A stretch of DNA of 5,218 nucleotides from Kordiimonadaceae bacterium. GTDB lineage: Bacteria > Pseudomonadota > Alphaproteobacteria > Sphingomonadales > Emcibacteraceae. Below, one piece after another: positions 1 to 5,218 of the stretch; the stretch's first letter is position 1; each line of letters opens with the position of its first letter. The notes below the pieces were generated by a model that saw only the letters and a list, made by a program, of their open reading frames with translations, was not told where the DNA came from and did not search any database. The stretch lies in NCBI GenBank assembly GCA_018699075.1, contig JABIPV010000126.1, positions 1 through 5,218 of the forward strand, read 5' to 3'. The translations under genes were made by a program, and so were the position numbers.

Positions 1-202
1 CAAATATAATCTTACCGTCCTTGACTGCAACGGCCTCCGCCGTTGGCTGCGTATCATTTGAGGTATAGATAAGCGTATTATGTAAAACCATGTCCGCAGC
101 TTCACAGCTATCTGTTACAGGATCATTTTCGTTGAAATAAATCGCAACAAACATCATGAAAAAGACAAAGAAAACAGGCGTTAATGTCTTTTTGGAATTC
201 AT
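1..202 (-). CDS. Amidohydrolase family 3 protein, second tandem copy (partial, N-terminal 67 residues)
   Basis: Only the N-terminus is present; the gene runs off the left edge. Reading leftwards from the ATG at 202-200 gives 67 codons without a stop. After a basic start (MNSKK) there is a hydrophobic stretch at about residues 9-23, then a short acidic linker and the segment CEAADMVLHNTLIYTSND. This segment aligns without gaps to the neighbouring amidohydrolase: 25 of 35 residues are identical from the Cys at 33 to Phe67. It is therefore a paralogue, and the visible part is the first strands of the small beta-sandwich domain; the metal-binding barrel lies outside the window. No lipobox is visible, so the leader looks like a membrane anchor or an ordinary Sec signal, unlike the neighbour. 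The start lies 2 bases after the neighbour's stop, with a GAGAAG ribosome site inside the neighbour's last codons, so the two are probably translationally coupled. The substrate is unknown. Confidence 0.85.
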   Translation of the reverse strand, partial: MNSKKTLTPVFFVFFMMFVAIYFNENDPVTDSCEAADMVLHNTLIYTSNDTQPTAEAVAVKDGKIIF

Positions 203-204
203 AA

Positions 205-1902
205 TTACTTCTCGTATGTAATCTTACCACCGACAATGGTCATTAAGTTTTCAGATGTTAAAATATCGGCTTCCGGAACCGTCAACCAATCGCGGTCAAG
301 TATTGTAAAGTCTGCATATTTGCCAACTTCAACACTGCCACGGATTTCTTCCTGAAACGCGCCGTGCGCAGGCCAGATAGTAAACATCTTAAGTGCCGTT
401 TCACGGTTTACTGCAAGTTCCGGATGCCATCCCTCACCTGATGTGCCGTCAAGTCGCTTACGGGCAACTGCCGCATAAAATTCTATCTTCGGATCGCCAA
501 GTTCTACTGGGGCATCCGACCCACCAAGGATCATAAGACCACGGTCTACTAGTTGCTGCCAAGGATAAGAATGACCAAGTCGTTCCATACCTAGGCGGTC
601 AGGTGCAAAATTAAGATCACCTATTCCGTGCGATGGCTGCATTGACGGAATAATACCAAGCTTTACAAAGCGGTCCTGATCTTCCGCAGGGATGATTTGC
701 GCATGCTCTAACCTCCAACGTGGGTCTGCAACGGCCCATTCTTCTTTTGGCACCGCGTTAAACGCTTCCTCGTACCAATCCAGTAACGATCTTACCGCAC
801 GGTCTCCAATTACATGGGTTTCAACCTGAATGCCCTGACGAAGGGCTTCGCGTAAAATCGGGTCTAAATCTTCTTTGGTTGTGCGGTTCATAAAACCGTT
901 GTGATCCGCATCTGCATAATTTTCAAGAAGAGCCGCACCACGTGAACCAAGTGTTCCGTCGATATAAACTTTAATACCACGAAGGTCGAACATGTTATCG
1001 GCGGTTACTTCGCGGCCTTTTTCTAGTATATCCCATGCTTCCATAACATTGGCTGCGGCATAAATTCGGGTCGACATGTTGCCTTCTGCATGGATTTCTT
1101 TCATCAGCTCAACATTAACGTAAGGCATGCCGGCGTCTTGAGTGTTGGTCCAGCCTACTTTGGCATTTTCATACATTCCTTGAACAAGGCTGTCTTTTTT
1201 ATATTCACGTGTTTGTGGCGGAATAATAGCACGGAAAATATTCATTGCCGTCGCAAGGATATATCCGTTTGGTGTTCCGTCCGCATCACGTTCGAATTTG
1301 CCGCCCTGTGGATCGGGCGTATCTTTGGTTATGCCGGCTAGTTCAAGTGCTTTTGAATTCACAAGTGCAGATACACCGTCTGCACGGGGCATAAATAACG
1401 GCTTATTCGCCGTAAACGGATCAACATCATGACGGGTAAGAAAACGTTCTTCATCGGTCCATTCCCGTTCAATCCAGCCGCGACCCTGTACCCATTCATC
1501 ATCAGGTACACCAGCAGCAAAAGTTTCAATTTTTGCAACGGTTTCTTTTAATGTTGGCACCCCAAAAAGGCTTAATGTTTTAGGACGCTGTCCGACACCT
1601 TCTACATGTTGGTGACTATCTGTGAAGCCTGCATAAACAAATTTACCTGCCATATCCATGATTTTCGCATCACCACACATATATTGGGCCGCGTCAGCGT
1701 TTGATCCGACAAATATAATTTTATCGCCCAAGATCGCCGCGGCTTCGGCAGTCCATTGTGCATCGTTTGCCGTATATATGGTGGTGTTATGCAGCACCAT
1801 GTCCGCCGCAACACAGACCGTTTCCATTGCTTGTTCAGATTGACCGCATGACGCGACCATAAGGCCTAGTCCCATTAAGCCCGATATTTTAGTTAGTTTC
1901 AT
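205..1902 (-). CDS. Amidohydrolase family 3 (YtcJ-like) lipoprotein
   Basis: Predicted metal-dependent hydrolase of the YtcJ/N-substituted formamide deformylase-like group, which hydrolyses C-N bonds in amides or related compounds; the actual substrate cannot be read from sequence. Residues are numbered from the ATG at 1902. A lipoprotein signal with lipobox VASC puts the lipidated Cys at 19. Gly at the next position suggests sorting to the outer membrane, if the E. coli rule applies. The first beta-sandwich strands follow (about 30-85), then the barrel: metal-binding HQH (H97, H99), KVYIDGTLGSRGA (K311), ETHVIGDRA (H363), RLEHAQ (H400) and GGSDAPVE (D463). The chain closes with the usual GKYADFTILDRD sandwich strand. 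At 565 residues the length is normal for the family. An in-frame ATG at 1914 would add MGRK, but it has no ribosome site, whereas ATG 1902 has GGGA at a suitable distance and gives a standard signal peptide. This is the first gene of an apparent operon with the paralogue downstream. Confidence 0.9.
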   Translation of the reverse strand: MKLTKISGLMGLGLMVASCGQSEQAMETVCVAADMVLHNTTIYTANDAQWTAEAAAILGDKIIFVGSNADAAQYMCGDAKIMDMAGKFVYAGFTDSHQHVEGVGQRPKTLSLFGVPTLKETVAKIETFAAGVPDDEWVQGRGWIEREWTDEERFLTRHDVDPFTANKPLFMPRADGVSALVNSKALELAGITKDTPDPQGGKFERDADGTPNGYILATAMNIFRAIIPPQTREYKKDSLVQGMYENAKVGWTNTQDAGMPYVNVELMKEIHAEGNMSTRIYAAANVMEAWDILEKGREVTADNMFDLRGIKVYIDGTLGSRGAALLENYADADHNGFMNRTTKEDLDPILREALRQGIQVETHVIGDRAVRSLLDWYEEAFNAVPKEEWAVADPRWRLEHAQIIPAEDQDRFVKLGIIPSMQPSHGIGDLNFAPDRLGMERLGHSYPWQQLVDRGLMILGGSDAPVELGDPKIEFYAAVARKRLDGTSGEGWHPELAVNRETALKMFTIWPAHGAFQEEIRGSVEVGKYADFTILDRDWLTVPEADILTSENLMTIVGGKITYEK

Positions 1903-1931
1903 TTTCCGTCCCATTATTTTTAATCACATTA

Positions 1932-1937
1932 ATTATA
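1932..1937 (-). promoter_or_regulatory. Candidate -10 element for the amidohydrolase operon
   Basis: Read on the minus strand this is an exact TATAAT. It would start transcription near 1925 and give a leader of roughly 23 bases to the ATG at 1902. That is too short a leader to serve the ATG at 1914 well, which supports the 1902 start. No good -35 hexamer is seen at 16-18 bases. The expected -35 position instead falls inside the inverted repeat at 1951-1972, as would fit a promoter that depends on or is blocked by a regulator. AT-rich DNA produces such hexamers by chance, so confidence is modest. Confidence 0.4.
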
Positions 1938-1950
1938 GGTTAAAGAACAA

Positions 1951-1972
1951 CAAACGGATAGGTTTCCGTTTG
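1951..1972. promoter_or_regulatory. Perfect inverted repeat between divergent genes, candidate operator
   Basis: The arms CAAACGGA (1951-1958) and TCCGTTTG (1965-1972) are perfect reverse complements separated by the 6 bases TAGGTT. An outer GAAC (1945-1948) and GTTC (1973-1976) continue the symmetry if a 2-base bulge is allowed on the left. The repeat lies about midway between outward-facing -10-like hexamers at 1932-1937 (minus) and 1982-1987 (plus), covering the expected -35 region of both. This layout suits a dimeric regulator acting on both directions. The regulator is not encoded in this window. A hairpin terminator is unlikely because the genes diverge and no T-run follows directly. 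Confidence 0.5.
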
Positions 1973-1981
1973 GTTCATGTT

Positions 1982-1987
1982 TATAGT
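1982..1987 (+). promoter_or_regulatory. Candidate -10 element for the oxygenase-alkB pair
   Basis: TATAGT matches the -10 consensus at five of six positions. It would start transcription near 1994, leaving a leader of about 20 bases that still includes the AGGA ribosome site at 2000-2003. No good -35 is seen at the correct spacing; that position overlaps the inverted repeat at 1951-1972. The TTGACA at 1989-1994 is a perfect -35 hexamer, but nothing like a -10 lies 16-18 bases after it, and transcription would then begin inside the coding region, so I prefer TATAGT. Confidence 0.3.
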
Positions 1988-2013
1988 TTTGACATTAATA
2001 GGATAAACAAAAC

Positions 2014-2700
2014 ATGCAAGAAAAATTGAACTGGAAACACCTGAATAATCAACTTTTAGAGAACGGCTTTGTAAAAACCAGCCCTTTACTAACTTCACAA
2101 AAATGCGAACAATTGATGGCAAGCTATGTTGAAGATATTTATCGCAGTACCATTGATATGAAGCGGTATAATTTCGGCCAAGGTGAATATAAATATTATA
2201 GCTATCCTTTGCCAAAAATTATCAGCGAACTGCGCCATTATTTTTATAAAAACCTAAAACCGATTGCGCAGGAATGGGCAGATAGACTTAAGACCGATCA
2301 TCATTTCCCTGACACGCACGATGAATATATAAAAACTTGCCAGCAACATGATCAAACCCGACCAACACCGCTTATTTTAAAATATGAAGCAGATGATTAT
2401 AACTGCCTACACCAAGACCTATATGGCGATATTCACTTCCCCTATCAAGCGGCAATTATGCTGAGTGATGAAAATGAATATTCCGGCGGTGAATTTACAT
2501 TGGTTGAACAACGTCCGCGAATGCAATCAGTTGCCCATGTAATGAATTTAAAACAAGGCGAAGCAATTATATTTACCGTAAATGAATTTCCCAAACAGGG
2601 CAAAAAAGGATATTATAGGGCAAAGCTTCGCCACGGTGTCAGTAAACTCCATAGTGGCAATAGACACACACTGGGAATAATTCTTCACGATGCAAAATGA
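2014..2700 (+). CDS. Fe(II)/2-oxoglutarate-dependent dioxygenase of the COG3826 (Oxygenase-NA) type
   Basis: A 228-residue soluble protein of the 2-oxoglutarate/Fe(II) oxygenase superfamily. The iron triad is visible: HQD at H133 and D135 in the conserved stretch YNCLHQDLYGD, and the distal His H207 in LRHGVS. R217 (GNRHTLGIILHD) lies ten residues after H207, the usual spacing for the Arg that binds the 2-oxoglutarate carboxylate. Other family-typical strings are GQGEYKYYSYPLP (55-67), RPTPLILKY (116-124) and GGEFTLVEQRPRMQS (158-172). From memory these match the COG3826/PF09859 family, often found beside ada or alkB and thought to act in DNA alkylation damage; it is sometimes annotated as prolyl 4-hydroxylase subunit. 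The substrate is not established. The ATG at 2014 is preceded by AGGA (2000-2003). The 3' end overlaps alkB by 11 bases, indicating an operon and a shared repair role. Confidence 0.88.
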   Translation: MQEKLNWKHLNNQLLENGFVKTSPLLTSQKCEQLMASYVEDIYRSTIDMKRYNFGQGEYKYYSYPLPKIISELRHYFYKNLKPIAQEWADRLKTDHHFPDTHDEYIKTCQQHDQTRPTPLILKYEADDYNCLHQDLYGDIHFPYQAAIMLSDENEYSGGEFTLVEQRPRMQSVAHVMNLKQGEAIIFTVNEFPKQGKKGYYRAKLRHGVSKLHSGNRHTLGIILHDAK

Positions 2701-3328
2701 TCTTTTTTCTTCAATAGCTCCCGAAATGGAAAAAATAGCCGATGGTGTCCATTACTTTCGTAACTATGTGGACGGTGATCTATTTTTTGAACAGATTATG
2801 GAAGTGGCAAGAATAATCCCTTTTCGTCATATGGTTACCCCCGGCGGAAAACGCATTAATGTGGCGGGAACCAGCATGGGTGATGCGGGATGGTATTCAG
2901 ATAGACGTGGTTACCGTTATGAAAAATCAGATCCTTTATCAGGCAAAGATTGGCCCCCTATTCCAAAAAACATCAATCACATTATAAGTGAAGCTGCCGC
3001 AAAAGCAGGCTATGAAAATTTTAATGCCGACAGCTGTTTTATCAACCGTTATCAGCCCGGCGTTCAACTCACTCAACATCAAGACCAAGATGAACAGGAT
3101 TTCAGTCAGCCCATTGTATCTGTTTCCCTTGGTGTTTCCGCTATTTTTCAACTTTATGGTGACATACGTGGAGGCACTGCATATAATATTCCATTACATC
3201 ATTGTGATTTACTTATTTTTGGGGGTCCTGCAAGAAAATATTTTCACAGTGTAAAAAAGCTTAAAACTGACAATCATCCATTAACAGGTGACAAAAGATA
3301 TAATTTAACCTTCCGCAAGGCTTTTTAG
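2690..3328 (+). CDS. alkB: DNA oxidative demethylase AlkB
   Basis: AlkB uses Fe(II), oxygen and 2-oxoglutarate to oxidise methyl groups off 1-methyladenine and 3-methylcytosine in DNA, releasing formaldehyde. The 212-residue protein closely follows E. coli AlkB (216 residues). Visible landmarks are HMVTPGGKR (47-55) and GWYSDRRGY (67-75) of the nucleotide-recognition lid, CFINRYQPG (116-124), the iron ligands H130 and D132 in HQDQDE, PIVSVSLG (141-148), the distal His H186 in RKYFHSV, and RYNLTFR with R203 and R209 for 2-oxoglutarate. All catalytic residues are intact. The ATG at 2690 overlaps the end of the upstream oxygenase gene by 11 bases and has only a weak, distant GGGAA ribosome site, so translation is probably coupled. 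No ada or alkA is present in the window. Confidence 0.96.
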   Translation: MQNDLFSSIAPEMEKIADGVHYFRNYVDGDLFFEQIMEVARIIPFRHMVTPGGKRINVAGTSMGDAGWYSDRRGYRYEKSDPLSGKDWPPIPKNINHIISEAAAKAGYENFNADSCFINRYQPGVQLTQHQDQDEQDFSQPIVSVSLGVSAIFQLYGDIRGGTAYNIPLHHCDLLIFGGPARKYFHSVKKLKTDNHPLTGDKRYNLTFRKAF

Positions 3329-3373
3329 TCATATTTTAAACATCTTTTAACGCTCCTATGGCATTGTAATAAA

Positions 3374-4225
3374 ATGATTACTGGAAAAAACGTGAATAAA
3401 ATCATTGTTGTTATAATTCTTCCTGTCCTGATCCTGTGCAGTATACCTGCAATGGCAAAGGATGAAGCTGCGAGTAAAGAGCAGCAAAAAGAAAGCGCAA
3501 GTCTTTGGAATTATAAAAAATTTCTATTAGATGAAAATGGTAAATGGTCTGTTGGTGTGGGGACGATCGTACGTAACTCCCCTTTCAAAGGTGAAAAAAT
3601 AGACGCCTTTCCAATTCCAATTATTGATTATAGTAGTAAAAACTTGTTCATTCGTGAGCTAAAAGCAGGATATCACATACAAAAAGTCAAAAATCCCTAT
3701 AAAGGCGGTTTCTTTTTTGATACTTACCTCGGTGCGAGAATGAGGCCAGGTGCTTCCCGACGCAAATTTTCCGTTGATGGAGGTCTGCGTGGAGGTTATC
3801 AGCATCCGTTTGGTGCGGTTGCAGCGTCATTTACACAAGATATTACAGGCATACATGGTGGTAAAGAAGCCAGTCTTTCTTACAGCATCACTTTTCCAAA
3901 TCAAAAGAAAAACTCACTTATCATTCCTCGTTTAACTGTAACTTGGCAGGATAATAAACTCGCAAATCATCTATGGGGGATTTCACAAGAAACAACCAAT
4001 AAGATGATTGAAAATAATGACGACGTGATACTCCAACCATACCCAATTAAACAATCAGTGATTAATTATAGCGCGGGGATAATACATATTTATAAGATCG
4101 GCGAACATTGGAATAATATAATTGGGGCTCAGATTGCTATATTAGATCAAAAAATCTTAAAAAATCCTGCAATTGAAAGACAACTAGATTATTCATTTAT
4201 ATATGGACTGGCTTACACCTTCTAA
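3374..4225 (+). CDS. MipA/OmpV family outer membrane protein
   Basis: A 283-residue predicted outer membrane beta-barrel. It starts with a Sec signal peptide: a basic N-region, a hydrophobic core at about 10-24, and a likely signal peptidase I site after AMA (residue 28). Family marks are the first strand WSVGVGTIVRNSPFKG (58-73), followed by AFPIPIIDYSSKNLFI. Others are alternating-hydrophobicity strands throughout, the LTVTWQDNKLANHLWGIS segment (187-204), and a C-terminal YGLAYTF ending in Phe, as barrels recognised by the BAM machinery do. MipA binds the murein hydrolase MltA in E. coli; other relatives are porin-like, and the role here is unknown. ATG 3374 has no ribosome site. GTG 3392 is preceded by GGA six bases away and would give an equally good signal peptide, so the start may be six codons later. 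The gene is 45 bases after alkB in the same direction and may be read through from it. Confidence 0.85.
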   Translation: MITGKNVNKIIVVIILPVLILCSIPAMAKDEAASKEQQKESASLWNYKKFLLDENGKWSVGVGTIVRNSPFKGEKIDAFPIPIIDYSSKNLFIRELKAGYHIQKVKNPYKGGFFFDTYLGARMRPGASRRKFSVDGGLRGGYQHPFGAVAASFTQDITGIHGGKEASLSYSITFPNQKKNSLIIPRLTVTWQDNKLANHLWGISQETTNKMIENNDDVILQPYPIKQSVINYSAGIIHIYKIGEHWNNIIGAQIAILDQKILKNPAIERQLDYSFIYGLAYTF

Positions 4226-4304
4226 TTTTCTTCACTTATAATTTAAGATTTAATAAAAGGTTTATGCTCTTAACAACTGTTATCCTGTTTTTAGAATTAA
4301 TCAG

Positions 4305-4318
4305 TAATGCTTGCATTA
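4305..4318. promoter_or_regulatory. Palindrome overlapping the possible trmL -35 region
   Basis: TAATGC and GCATTA are perfect reverse complements around a 2-base centre (TT). The palindrome overlaps TTGCAT at 4311-4316, the best -35-like hexamer before trmL. A binding site for a dimeric regulator of trmL-hemF is possible. Chance occurrence in AT-rich DNA is a real alternative because the arms are only 6 bases. Confidence 0.25.
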
Positions 4319-4337
4319 AAACATACAAAATTATAAA
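4311..4337 (+). promoter_or_regulatory. Possible trmL-hemF promoter
   Basis: TTGCAT (4311-4316) and TATAAA (4332-4337) are separated by 15 bases, shorter than the ideal 17. Transcription would start around 4344, within a few bases of the trmL ATG at 4347, giving a leaderless or nearly leaderless message. The absence of any Shine-Dalgarno sequence before trmL is consistent with this, but the promoter match is weak. Confidence 0.3.
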
Positions 4338-4346
4338 ACATCTCAC

Positions 4347-4802
4347 ATGCATATAGCTCTTTATCAACCCGATATCCCCCCAAATACAGGAACCATTATT
4401 CGAATGGCCGCATGCCTTGACGTACAAGTTCATATTATTGAACCTTGCGGCTTTCCATTTGGTGAAAAATCATTTCGCCGGGCTGGCATGGACTATATTG
4501 ATCAAAGCAAAATTACCCGCCATCAGGATTGGCAAAGTTTCTTGGAGACCATAAACAATAAGCGGATAATTTTACTGTCAACCAAGGCTGCGTCGCCCTA
4601 CACAGAATTCCAGTTTCAAGAAGATGATATATTACTATTTGGCCGCGAAAGTGCAGGTGTGCCTGATGATGTTCATAACCGCGCAGATCAGCGCCTGCTT
4701 ATCCCCATGGCTCCTGAGACAAGATCATTGAACATCGCCTTATCTGCCGCTATGGTTCTAGGGGAAGCATTACGACAAACAAAACAATTTCCAAAGGTTT
4801 AA
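4347..4802 (+). CDS. trmL: tRNA (cytidine(34)-2'-O)-methyltransferase TrmL
   Basis: A SPOUT-family methyltransferase that uses S-adenosylmethionine to methylate the ribose 2'-OH of the wobble base (position 34) in tRNA-Leu isoacceptors; it acts as a dimer in the cytoplasm. The 151-residue length fits the minimal TrmL form (157 in E. coli). The SPOUT motifs are clear: ALYQPDIPPNTGTIIRMAA (4-22), then GFPFGEKSFRRAGMDY (35-50), then LLFGRESAGVPDDV (96-109). The last is LIPMAPETRSLNIALSAAMV (118-137), which forms the trefoil knot and cofactor pocket with the conserved SLN. No ribosome site precedes the ATG, but the conserved N-terminus MHIALYQPDIP begins directly at it, so the start is secure. 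The stop is 2 bases before hemF in the same direction, a pairing common in alphaproteobacteria. Confidence 0.95.
   Translation: MHIALYQPDIPPNTGTIIRMAACLDVQVHIIEPCGFPFGEKSFRRAGMDYIDQSKITRHQDWQSFLETINNKRIILLSTKAASPYTEFQFQEDDILLFGRESAGVPDDVHNRADQRLLIPMAPETRSLNIALSAAMVLGEALRQTKQFPKV
4793..4797 (+). promoter_or_regulatory. Ribosome binding site of hemF inside trmL
   Basis: AAAGG lies in the last codons of trmL, 7 bases before the hemF ATG at 4805. It fixes that start, and with the 2-base gap between the genes it points to co-transcription and coupled translation. Confidence 0.6.
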
Positions 4803-4804
4803 AA

Positions 4805-5218
4805 ATGACAATTGAACTACAAAAAGAAACCGCTAAAAACTGGTTCGAAGACCTCCGTACTGAAATATGTGATGCGTTTGAAACAATCGAAAATGATTAT
4901 AGAGGATCATTATCAGATCAAGAGCCTGGAAACTTTGAGCGAAAATCTTGGTTTCGCGAAGAGGACCCAGAAAAAGGTGGCGGCACCATGTCAGTAATGA
5001 AGGGCCGTGTCTTTGAAAAAGTTGGCGTTAATGTATCAACCGTTTATGGTGAATTTTCACCGGAATTTGCCGCGCAAATACCTGGTGCAGATAAAGACCC
5101 GCGTTTTTGGGCGAGTGGTGTGTCGCTCGTTGCTCATATGCACAACCCACATGTTCCTGCCGTCCATATGAACACACGGCATATTGTCACTACTCGTGGA
5201 TGGTTTGGTGGCGGGGCA
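4805..5218 (+). CDS. hemF: Oxygen-dependent coproporphyrinogen III oxidase HemF (partial, N-terminal 138 residues)
   Basis: HemF catalyses the aerobic oxidative decarboxylation of coproporphyrinogen III to protoporphyrinogen IX in heme synthesis, as a cytoplasmic homodimer. The frame is open from the ATG at 4805 to the right edge with no stop, giving about half of a protein that is usually 280-305 residues. Family signatures are present: a helical N-terminus beginning KNWFEDLRTEI, then GGGTMSVMKGRVFEKVGVNVSTVYGEF (58-84) and FWASGVSLVAHMHNPHVPAVHMNTRH (101-126). The visible part ends in GWFGGGA (132-138), the start of the WFGGGADLTP region. H111 and H121, ten residues apart, correspond to conserved histidines of the active site. 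The catalytic C-terminal half is outside the window, so intactness cannot be judged. HemF needs oxygen, which implies an organism able to live aerobically. Confidence 0.95.
   Translation, partial: MTIELQKETAKNWFEDLRTEICDAFETIENDYRGSLSDQEPGNFERKSWFREEDPEKGGGTMSVMKGRVFEKVGVNVSTVYGEFSPEFAAQIPGADKDPRFWASGVSLVAHMHNPHVPAVHMNTRHIVTTRGWFGGGA

Larger units (their letters stand above)
4226..4346. other. AT-rich intergenic region before trmL
   Basis: These 121 bases hold no convincing gene. Two short perfect palindromes are visible: TAACA-AC-TGTTA (4271-4282) and TAATGC-TT-GCATTA (4305-4318). No GC-rich hairpin followed by a T-run is present after the outer membrane protein gene, so a strong intrinsic terminator is not seen. 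The region likely contains the promoter of trmL-hemF. Confidence 0.5.

Noticed and set aside
1602..1814. Open frame of 70 codons on the minus strand within the amidohydrolase
   Set aside because: It is in a different frame from the conserved amidohydrolase coding sequence on the same strand, with no independent ribosome site or domain.
1945..1976. SOS (LexA) box built from GAAC and GTTC near the repair genes
   Set aside because: The alphaproteobacterial box needs the half-sites 7 bases apart. Here GAAC and GTTC are 24 bases apart and form the outer edge of the inverted repeat instead.
1989..1994. TTGACA as the -35 of the oxygenase promoter
   Set aside because: No -10-like sequence lies 16-18 bases downstream, and transcription would begin after the start codon and ribosome site.
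1940..2215. Open frame of 91 codons on the minus strand across the divergent intergenic region
   Set aside because: It overlaps the well-supported oxygenase gene on the other strand, covers the likely promoters, and has no recognisable domain. It looks like a by-product of AT-rich antisense sequence.
2939..3254. Open frames on both strands inside alkB (minus 2939-3151, plus 2988-3254)
   Set aside because: alkB motifs run through this whole stretch in its own frame, so these are shadow frames.
3309..3326. CCTT-CCGC-AAGG followed by CTTTTT at the end of alkB, as an intrinsic terminator
   Set aside because: The stem has only four base pairs and lies within the last codons. It is too weak to call, though a minor terminating effect cannot be excluded.
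3365..3370. TGTAAT as the -10 of a separate promoter for the outer membrane protein gene
   Set aside because: No reasonable -35 is seen, and the start site would fall after the ATG at 3374. It could only serve the alternative GTG start, so support is too thin.
4290..4296. TTTAGAA as an Irr-type iron-control element before trmL-hemF
   Set aside because: Only one half-site is present and the expected inverted partner does not follow, so chance in AT-rich DNA is the simpler explanation.
4812..4997. Open frame of 61 codons on the plus strand near the right edge
   Set aside because: It is out of frame with hemF, whose frame from 4805 to the edge encodes clear family motifs.

Overview
The window looks like a piece of an alphaproteobacterial chromosome with fairly AT-rich DNA. 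The main clue is the tight trmL-hemF pair at the right end, a common arrangement in that class. A second clue is the pairing of a COG3826-type 2-oxoglutarate oxygenase with AlkB, which I know best from relatives of Caulobacter. The assignment is an inference from gene content; there is no rRNA or other taxonomic marker here.

Left part (1-1902, minus strand): two tandem, closely related amidohydrolase family 3 (YtcJ-like) genes. The complete upstream copy (205-1902) is a predicted lipoprotein. Its stop is 2 bases from the start of a second, truncated copy (1-202) that runs off the left edge. The second copy has a similar mature N-terminus but a different, non-lipoprotein leader. Both probably act outside the cytoplasm on an unknown N-substituted amide, amine or cyclic substrate.

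Divergent promoter region (1915-2013): 99 bases holding a perfect 8-bp-arm inverted repeat flanked by an outward-facing -10-like hexamer on each side. This is a good candidate for a shared operator.

Centre (2014-3328, plus strand): two overlapping genes, a COG3826/Oxygenase-NA type Fe(II)/2-oxoglutarate dioxygenase and AlkB, forming a DNA-alkylation-repair pair. After a 45-base gap comes a MipA/OmpV-family outer membrane protein (3374-4225). It has no clear functional link to repair, but no strong terminator separates it from alkB.

Right part (4347-5218, plus strand): trmL (2'-O-methylation of the tRNA wobble base) and the 5' part of hemF (aerobic coproporphyrinogen III oxidase, heme synthesis), separated by 2 bases and probably co-transcribed. 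The 121-base gap before trmL holds two small palindromes and a weak promoter-like pair.

No tRNA, rRNA, CRISPR array, insertion sequence or phage gene was seen, and no gene-free stretch exceeds about 120 bases. Most of the window is recognisable housekeeping or accessory metabolism. The less ordinary points are the duplicated amidohydrolases with different leaders, the palindrome between divergent promoters, and the oxygenase-AlkB pair without a visible Ada.
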